From Planctomycetota bacterium (GTDB lineage Bacteria > Planctomycetota > Planctomycetia > Pirellulales > Pirellulaceae), in contig JAJDEH010000082.1 of the NCBI GenBank assembly GCA_029259935.1, forward strand, positions 1-36,505: DNA of 36,505 bases, read 5' to 3'. Each line of letters begins with the position of its first letter. Positions within the stretch are counted from its first letter, which is position 1. The position numbers and the translations under genes are program-made. A model generated the notes under the pieces. That model did not search any database. It was not told where the DNA came from and saw nothing but the letters and a program-made list of their open reading frames with translations. Of the stretch, positions 32,037 through 36,505 are shown one piece after another.

Positions 32037-33404
32037 TTAGGAATGCGAGCGCAACGAAACGCGTGCGTTGGATTTAGGAAAACTGGCGGCCTTCAACTCG
32101 CGCACGCGGCGCTCCATTCCCGTCAGAATATCGTAATCACTCGGATGAGGTGAATCGAAGGCCGGTCGTAGAGGAATCGGCACATCATCCATGCGGTAGA
32201 CCGTTCCTGGCACGTTGATCCCGTAAGTCGCCACCGTGAAGGCGACGGCCGCGCTACGCGTGGTGGGCGTCTCCTTGGGATCGAAGGCCACATAGGGAAT
32301 GGAAGCTAAATGCTCGCGCGCCGGTTGACTGAAATTCGACATCGGGTCGCTGGCCACGATCATCGCGGCATCGGCCTCTCCTCGCGCTAGCACATCCGAG
32401 GCCGTGTACTCGCCCGGATTAAATCGCGGATAACCGCGTCCCAAATTGACGCCAAAGGGATAACCGGTCCGCCACGCCACGACGTTGTCCGCGCCGGTCA
32501 CGTTGCCGTGCCCGCGGTTCGGTTTGCAGACGAAACGCGTATGCCGGTTCATGTCCCGCGTTAGCGACAGCAGCGCTTCACTATTGGCATGCTTGCCGCG
32601 CGTCATAGTGACGCCCATGCCGAAGAAAATGATGCCAAACTTGGCCGCTTTCATGCGATCCATCAGGTCTTGCCACATCGATAGCGGTTGGCCGGTCTTT
32701 TCCTCGACCTCCTTCGGATCCAGCTCGACATCGTTGGCCAAGGCCCGCAACGTCCACAGCCCTTCAAAATCTTTTCGCGGTTTGATCTGTACGAAAATGT
32801 CCGCCGCCTTGGCCGATTTCGTCTTGCGGACATCGACCACAACACACGTTCGATCCTTGCGTCCATTGGGAATGAACATGCCCTTGGGCATCAAACTGTA
32901 TTTCGTAAAGTGCCGGGGATGGCTTTCGGCCGGATTCGATCCCCAAAAGATGACCATGTCCGCGCGGTTCTTGACTTCACCCAGCGAACAGGTCGCTTCG
33001 CCCACGCCTTGAAAGGCCATTCCGGACGGACCGTGGCAGACGCTGGTGGTTGTGTCGATGTTGCCGCCGATCCAGTCTCCGATTCCGACCGCCACTCGCT
33101 GCGACTCGGACGTTGTATCGCTCAGGCCGTAGATCAATGGGTATTTAGCTCCAGCCAAAATTTGCGATGCGCGCTCGATGCCGTCTTCGACACTGGCCGG
33201 CTTGCCGTCGATGTGGCAAGAAGGCGTATCTTCGATTTCATGATTTAGAAACCATGACGTTCCCAACACACAGGCTCGCTTGGCCTCCACAATCTTGTGG
33301 CCGTCGACTTTCAAATCGATGTCGTCGCAGACGCAGCCACAAAACGTACAGGTGGCGTCTTTTACGATCTTCAGATTCGAGTCGCTATCAGTTGCCGTGG
33401 ACAT
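32037..33404 (-). CDS. fwdB: Formylmethanofuran dehydrogenase subunit B
   Basis: 455 residues; AAGGGA precedes ATG 33404. The N-terminal CTFCGCVCDDI has C19, C22 and C26, with a further C45 in AKRACVLG, in the pattern of an Fe4S4 cluster. STTTSVCHGPS-type sequence carries C123, the expected Mo/W ligand. SLGEVKNRADMVIFWGSNPA and FVCKPNRGHGNVTGADN are typical FwdB. The subunit catalyses formate handling within the formylmethanofuran/formyl-H4MPT complex. In the methylotroph Methylobacterium this subunit (FhcB) is thought to have lost these ligands; here they are present. It follows fwdD by 11 bases. The A and C subunits are not in the window. Confidence 0.93.
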   Translation of the reverse strand: MSTATDSDSNLKIVKDATCTFCGCVCDDIDLKVDGHKIVEAKRACVLGTSWFLNHEIEDTPSCHIDGKPASVEDGIERASQILAGAKYPLIYGLSDTTSESQRVAVGIGDWIGGNIDTTTSVCHGPSGMAFQGVGEATCSLGEVKNRADMVIFWGSNPAESHPRHFTKYSLMPKGMFIPNGRKDRTCVVVDVRKTKSAKAADIFVQIKPRKDFEGLWTLRALANDVELDPKEVEEKTGQPLSMWQDLMDRMKAAKFGIIFFGMGVTMTRGKHANSEALLSLTRDMNRHTRFVCKPNRGHGNVTGADNVVAWRTGYPFGVNLGRGYPRFNPGEYTASDVLARGEADAAMIVASDPMSNFSQPAREHLASIPYVAFDPKETPTTRSAAVAFTVATYGINVPGTVYRMDDVPIPLRPAFDSPHPSDYDILTGMERRVRELKAASFPKSNARVSLRSHS

Positions 33405-33415
33405 GAGTTCCCTTT

Positions 33416-33772
33416 TTATGGATTCACGCGTTCAAGTTGCACATCCATTCCCTTGCTGGTCGGCATTCCCGATCCATGTGTGTCGCCGCCCATCAGCTTG
33501 CTCGACAGATCCCCATAAGCAATGAACAGCAGCCCGGGGGGAAGCTCGTCACTCTTGGACGAAATGACGGCAACTTCAACTTGACCGTGGTCGCTAGTCA
33601 GCCGCACTTGATCGCCGTTGGACAATCCCAACCGCTGCATGTCTTCCGGAGCCACTTGAAGCGTGTAAATTTCACGTTGATAAGTGTCGCCGAACTTCCC
33701 TTCATTGATCCCGCATCCCTGCTTGCTGGTGCGGCCCGGGATGAGGATAAAGGTCTCGGGCATGTTGGTCAT
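33416..33772 (-). CDS. fwdD: Formylmethanofuran dehydrogenase subunit D (molybdopterin-dinucleotide-binding)
   Basis: 118 residues. FILIPGRTSKQGCGINEGKF is the FwdD opening, LGLSNGDQVRLTSDHGQVEV is the beta-barrel of molydopterin-binding domains, and GLLFIAYGDLSSKLMGGDTH the later loop. The stop is 11 bases before fwdB. The short protein completes the pterin-binding of FwdB. The start ATG 33772 has a second in-frame ATG at 33763; neither ribosome site is strong. Confidence 0.93.
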   Translation of the reverse strand: MTNMPETFILIPGRTSKQGCGINEGKFGDTYQREIYTLQVAPEDMQRLGLSNGDQVRLTSDHGQVEVAVISSKSDELPPGLLFIAYGDLSSKLMGGDTHGSGMPTSKGMDVQLERVNP

Positions 33773-33932
33773 TCGAAGGGGTGGAAGAGGCGTTCATTCG
33801 TTAGTTGACGGGAGCGGTGTCCATTTTGGCTCAAATGTAGCGCATCCGCTAGTGGCGCATTTTCGCCGAGGCTTCGCGCACGCCCCTCTTCCATTTCAAC
33901 CCGTGCCGGGTCCCTTTCGGCGAAAGCGAACT

Positions 33933-34066
33933 GCTAGTATTCCATCGCAGCTTGGATTTCGGCTGGGTGGCTGGGGTCGAACAACGTGAGCCCCCAGCGC
34001 GAATCCTGGGGGCTCGCTTCACTCGACCCCAGCCACCCGAAAACTAAGTCCTGACAAAATACTAGC
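33933..34066. repeat. Nested inverted-repeat element (three perfect stems)
   Basis: Three perfect inverted repeats sit inside one another: GCTAGTATT/AATACTAGC (33933-33941 with 34058-34066), GGGTGGCTGGGGTCGA with its complement (33965-33980 with 34023-34038) and GAGCCCCCAG/CTGGGGGCTC (33988-33997 with 34006-34015) around an 8-base loop. The right-hand outer arm overlaps the stop codon of the DUF1501 gene (-). No T-run follows on either strand, so it is not a typical intrinsic terminator. It could be a REP-like dispersed repeat that folds in RNA or DNA. Confidence 0.75.
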
Positions 34067-35387
34067 CCAGCTCTTCGATCAGCTCGCGGCGTTCCAAGAC
34101 ATAGCGGGGACGACCGGAGTTATCGCGATAAGTCGCACTGGTGTCGATACCCAAGTGGCGGTACAGATTGGCGAGTACGTTCTCGGGGCGATACGGCAGA
34201 GCGGCCGGAACCGCGCCTTGACTATCTGATGCGCCGATGACTTGGCCAGTGCGAATGTCGCCTCCGGCCAGCACGACGCTCATCACTCGGCCCCAATGAT
34301 CGCGGCCCGCGTTGCCATTGATCTTGGGAGTGCGCCCGAATTCGCCCATGCATACAACCATCACTCGCCGGTTGAGACCGCGCTCGTGAAGATCCTCGAC
34401 CAATGCGGCCACGGCCTGATCATAGCCGGGCCCCTTGGCTTTCATCCGGTCGGCAATTTTTTGATGATCGTCCCAGGAGCCCAAACTGTTGGCTCGGACT
34501 GAAACCAGGGTCACACCATGTTCGACCAAACGCCTCGCCAATAGAGTGTTCTGGCCGATGGCATTCATGCCATAGCGATCGCGTGTCGCTTGATCTTCTT
34601 GGGAAACGTTGAAGGCCCGCTGAGCCAACTCGCCCGTGACCATGTCGAACGCGGCCCGCGTGAAACGATCGGTAGCGTCAGCCACTCCGCGCGTATCCAG
34701 AATGCGGCGGCTGGCGTCGAATCCCCGCAACAACTGTTGCCGGTCTGAGAGACGCCCGTTATCAAGGCCTTTCAGCAACGTCAAATTTGCCACTTGGAAA
34801 TTCTTGTCGTGAGCATCCTTCATCGTCTGAAAAGGATTGAATCCTTTACCTAGCCAAGCCGCTCCGCCGAACCGCATGTTGCGCGGCAGCGATACAAAGC
34901 CCGGAAGGCCTTCGGCATTGGGCCCGCGAATTTTGGCCGCGTAGGATCCGATCGACGGCATGTCGTTTTCGCGGTTTTGCCGGTTTTGCAGATAGTAGCC
35001 GGTTTGGGTGAGATGAGCACTGGTTCCGTGACTGCCGGAATCGTGATGCATCGATCGGATCACGGCCAGCTTGTCCATGATGCGCGCTTGCTGGGCCATG
35101 TACTGGCTGAACTGCACACCGGGAATGCTGGTGGCAATGGGCGTGAGCGGACCACGATACTCCGAGGGAGCGTTCGGCTTGGGGTCGTAAGTTTCGTGTT
35201 GAGTCGGCCCGCCCGCTAATTCCAAGAAGATGACCGCCGTGTCCTTCACGGGTGATCCCTGCTCGGCTCCCAGCGCCCGTTGTCGCAGCAGCTCGGGCAG
35301 ACCGAGCCCAATGGTGCCTGCCAATCCAGCTTGTAGGGCAACTCGACGGGAGACACGGTCACAAAAATCAGTTGTCTGTCGGGCCAT
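34062..35387 (-). CDS. DUF1501 protein, Tat-exported (second copy)
   Basis: 441 residues with a Tat signal (DRVSRRVALQAGLAGTIGLG). DUF1501 blocks are FLELAGGPTQHETYDPKPNA, IPGVQFSQYMAQQARIMDKL, HDSGSHGTSAHLTQTGYYLQ, VCMGEFGRTPKINGNAGRDH and PYRPENVLANLYRHLG. Only the general fold is shared with the gene at 12893-14338; the two are not recent duplicates. No DUF1549/DUF1553 partner is next to it. Its role is unknown. Confidence 0.93.
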   Translation of the reverse strand: MARQTTDFCDRVSRRVALQAGLAGTIGLGLPELLRQRALGAEQGSPVKDTAVIFLELAGGPTQHETYDPKPNAPSEYRGPLTPIATSIPGVQFSQYMAQQARIMDKLAVIRSMHHDSGSHGTSAHLTQTGYYLQNRQNRENDMPSIGSYAAKIRGPNAEGLPGFVSLPRNMRFGGAAWLGKGFNPFQTMKDAHDKNFQVANLTLLKGLDNGRLSDRQQLLRGFDASRRILDTRGVADATDRFTRAAFDMVTGELAQRAFNVSQEDQATRDRYGMNAIGQNTLLARRLVEHGVTLVSVRANSLGSWDDHQKIADRMKAKGPGYDQAVAALVEDLHERGLNRRVMVVCMGEFGRTPKINGNAGRDHWGRVMSVVLAGGDIRTGQVIGASDSQGAVPAALPYRPENVLANLYRHLGIDTSATYRDNSGRPRYVLERRELIEELG

Positions 35388-35724
35388 GTTTTTTCTCTTG
35401 GAGTCTCTTTGTAAGGTGGGTTAGCTTCGGTGGGGCAGTTCGTTGGTTGAACTGGAATCGGGACGGAAATCACCATCCATCAACAAGCGTTAATATATCA
35501 GTAAATCGGCAGAATAGAAACAGAAACTGAGTTTGATTGAATCAGCGGCCTTCGCTCTGGAGTGATGTAATCCCCTATCTCCATGGCAGTTACGGCCCAT
35601 TTAGGATCGTTCGAGCAATTAGTGTCCCATTAGCCGGAATGCGTTAGCGTCCGGTTCTGAAAAACTGTGGCTAACGCCCAACGGCTGATCAAAACGCGAC
35701 ACTTGTTTCGTGAACGATCCTTAA
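35388..35724. other. Intergenic region upstream of the DUF1501 gene
   Basis: It must hold the DUF1501 promoter (minus strand) and the 3' side of the PLP-enzyme gene. A structured inverted-repeat element occupies 35603-35721 (listed separately). Between 35388 and 35600 I see no further gene, palindrome or convincing promoter. Confidence 0.5.
35603..35721. repeat. Inverted-repeat-bounded intergenic element
   Basis: AGGATCGTTC (35603-35612) and GAACGATCCT (35712-35721) are a perfect 10-base inverted repeat around about 100 bases. Inside, GCGTTAGC (35641-35648) pairs perfectly with GCTAACGC (35670-35677), and CCGGA/TCCGG flanks part of it. It sits three bases past the PLP-enzyme stop. It has no coding frame or poly-T. 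A MITE- or REP-like element is possible. Confidence 0.6.
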
Positions 35725-36505
35725 TTAGTGGGAAGTGGACCGCTTCGATTGAATGTATCGCCGATGCGAATCTAGATAGCATTGCTCGATGAGTTCTTCG
35801 ATTTCAGAATCTGCCATGAACCGAGCCGAGAATCCCGGGACCAGCGGATCGATGGCCAGCCGGGCTGCGTGAACAAAATGCGTGATCAAGTCCTGCGGAT
35901 CCTCGTCGCCCACGGCAAAGCGAATCGTCGTTTGCCGAATGCCGCTTTCCCCCAGTGCTTCCTCGCTTAGTTCCGAATGCGTCGTGAGCGCGGGACAACT
36001 GATAATCGTATTCGACTGGCCGAGGCTGATCATGTGGGCAAATGTCGGATCGAGCGAATCGAAAAACCGTTGGAATGCCTGTTTGGGCACATCATCCATA
36101 TCAATGGTGAACAGTGGGGCCGGCAACTGAATTCGCGAAAGCGCCTTTCGCAGGCGCGAGTTCTCGTCGGTGTCCAGCGCGTTGCAATGGACGTTGATGC
36201 TGGGATGAGCGGCGAAGAACCTCGACAAGATTTCAGTGTTAATACATTTCGTCAGCATGCGAACGGTCAGCGTTCGCATCCCCTGAATGACGTCGTAGGC
36301 CGCATCGGCATTCAGAAATGCCCCCTTCACATAGTACACATTCCAAAACATGGTTTCGTTCCACGGCTTGCCGTCGACGGTTTCGCCCTTGGGAATAAAC
36401 ATCTCTTCATTGCGGCCGATGACGACGCCCGCAATCGTCGAACCAGTTCCCGAAAGATCTTTGGTGTAACTGTGAATCACGAAATCAGGCCGTTCGGCGG
36501 GGTCG
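35725..36505 (-). CDS. Cys/Met-metabolism PLP-dependent enzyme (C-terminal part)
   Basis: The frame is open to the window edge (about 259 codons seen), so the N-terminus is missing. The PLP-lysine motif of the family is VIHSYTKDLSGTGSTIAG, with the lysine codon at 36460-36462. The C-terminal domain has PAPLFTIDMDDV, MISLGQSNTIISCPALTTHS, and RQTTIRFAVGDEDPQDLITH, where trans-sulfuration enzymes read ISVGLEDxxDLI. It is related to cystathionine gamma-synthase, methionine gamma-lyase or O-acetylhomoserine sulfhydrylase; the reaction cannot be told from this part. The unusual length of the C-terminal tail (YLDSHRRYIQSKR) is a small oddity. Confidence 0.85.
   Translation of the reverse strand, partial: DPAERPDFVIHSYTKDLSGTGSTIAGVVIGRNEEMFIPKGETVDGKPWNETMFWNVYYVKGAFLNADAAYDVIQGMRTLTVRMLTKCINTEILSRFFAAHPSINVHCNALDTDENSRLRKALSRIQLPAPLFTIDMDDVPKQAFQRFFDSLDPTFAHMISLGQSNTIISCPALTTHSELSEEALGESGIRQTTIRFAVGDEDPQDLITHFVHAARLAIDPLVPGFSARFMADSEIEELIEQCYLDSHRRYIQSKRSTSH

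Noticed and set aside
33965..34038. Intrinsic terminator
   Set aside because: The stem is long and GC-rich, but there is no T-run on either strand after it; kept as a repeat element.

Overview
The window looks like a chromosomal segment of a planctomycete, most likely of the Pirellula/Rhodopirellula group. The evidence is gene content. There are two Tat-exported DUF1501 proteins, a giant PVC-type heme protein (degenerate GDSL + beta-propeller + HEAT + PA14 + cupredoxin + cytochrome c), a PQQ-type beta-propeller, a YVTN propeller fused to a di-heme peroxidase-like domain, a CE15 esterase, several long TPR proteins and formylmethanofuran dehydrogenase subunits. I saw no rRNA, tRNA, CRISPR array, transposase or phage gene.

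Layout. 1-1655 (-): 3'-truncated secreted TPR + HExxH peptidase. About 1976-2254 (+): small HTH-like protein. 2383-4899 (-): DUF4062-TPR protein. 5042-10897 (-): giant PVC heme protein followed by purine nucleoside phosphorylase. 11330-11674 (+): small secreted protein. 11700-14338 (-): compact DUF1501 / pterin carbinolamine dehydratase / PhyH-like dioxygenase run. 14437-15875 (-): thioredoxin and a lipoprotein substrate-binding protein. 16122-17411 (+): glucuronoyl-esterase-like CE15 enzyme. 17644-22685 (+): an operator-bearing promoter followed by the tightly overlapping genes blaI-like, M56/BlaR-like, S41/PDZ and YVTN-cytochrome. 22721-28899: a fucosyltransferase-like enzyme (-) divergent from three SAM methyltransferases, an asparagine-synthetase-like ligase without its glutaminase cysteine, and a CaMKII-hub-like protein (+). 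28909-30231 (-): PQQ propeller. 30409-33772 (-): fwdD-fwdB followed by a TPR protein and a GspE-N/MshEN-like protein. 34062-35387 (-): second DUF1501. 35725-36505 (-): 5'-truncated Cys/Met-metabolism PLP enzyme.

How genes may work together. The clearest regulatory unit is the BlaI/BlaR-like operon. A near-consensus sigma70 promoter has one palindrome filling the -35/-10 spacer and a second just past the expected start site. The M56 sensor has no penicillin-binding domain and the cargo is an S41-like protein plus an exported di-heme protein, so this looks like a cell-envelope or redox stress response and not beta-lactam resistance. The 22.7-28.9 kb block looks like a small glycan- or metabolite-modification cluster. 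fwdD-fwdB point to tetrahydromethanopterin-linked C1 metabolism, and FwdB here keeps the cysteines expected for an Fe-S cluster and Mo/W ligation. Two intergenic stretches (33933-34066 and 35603-35721) hold nested inverted repeats that look like dispersed structured elements.
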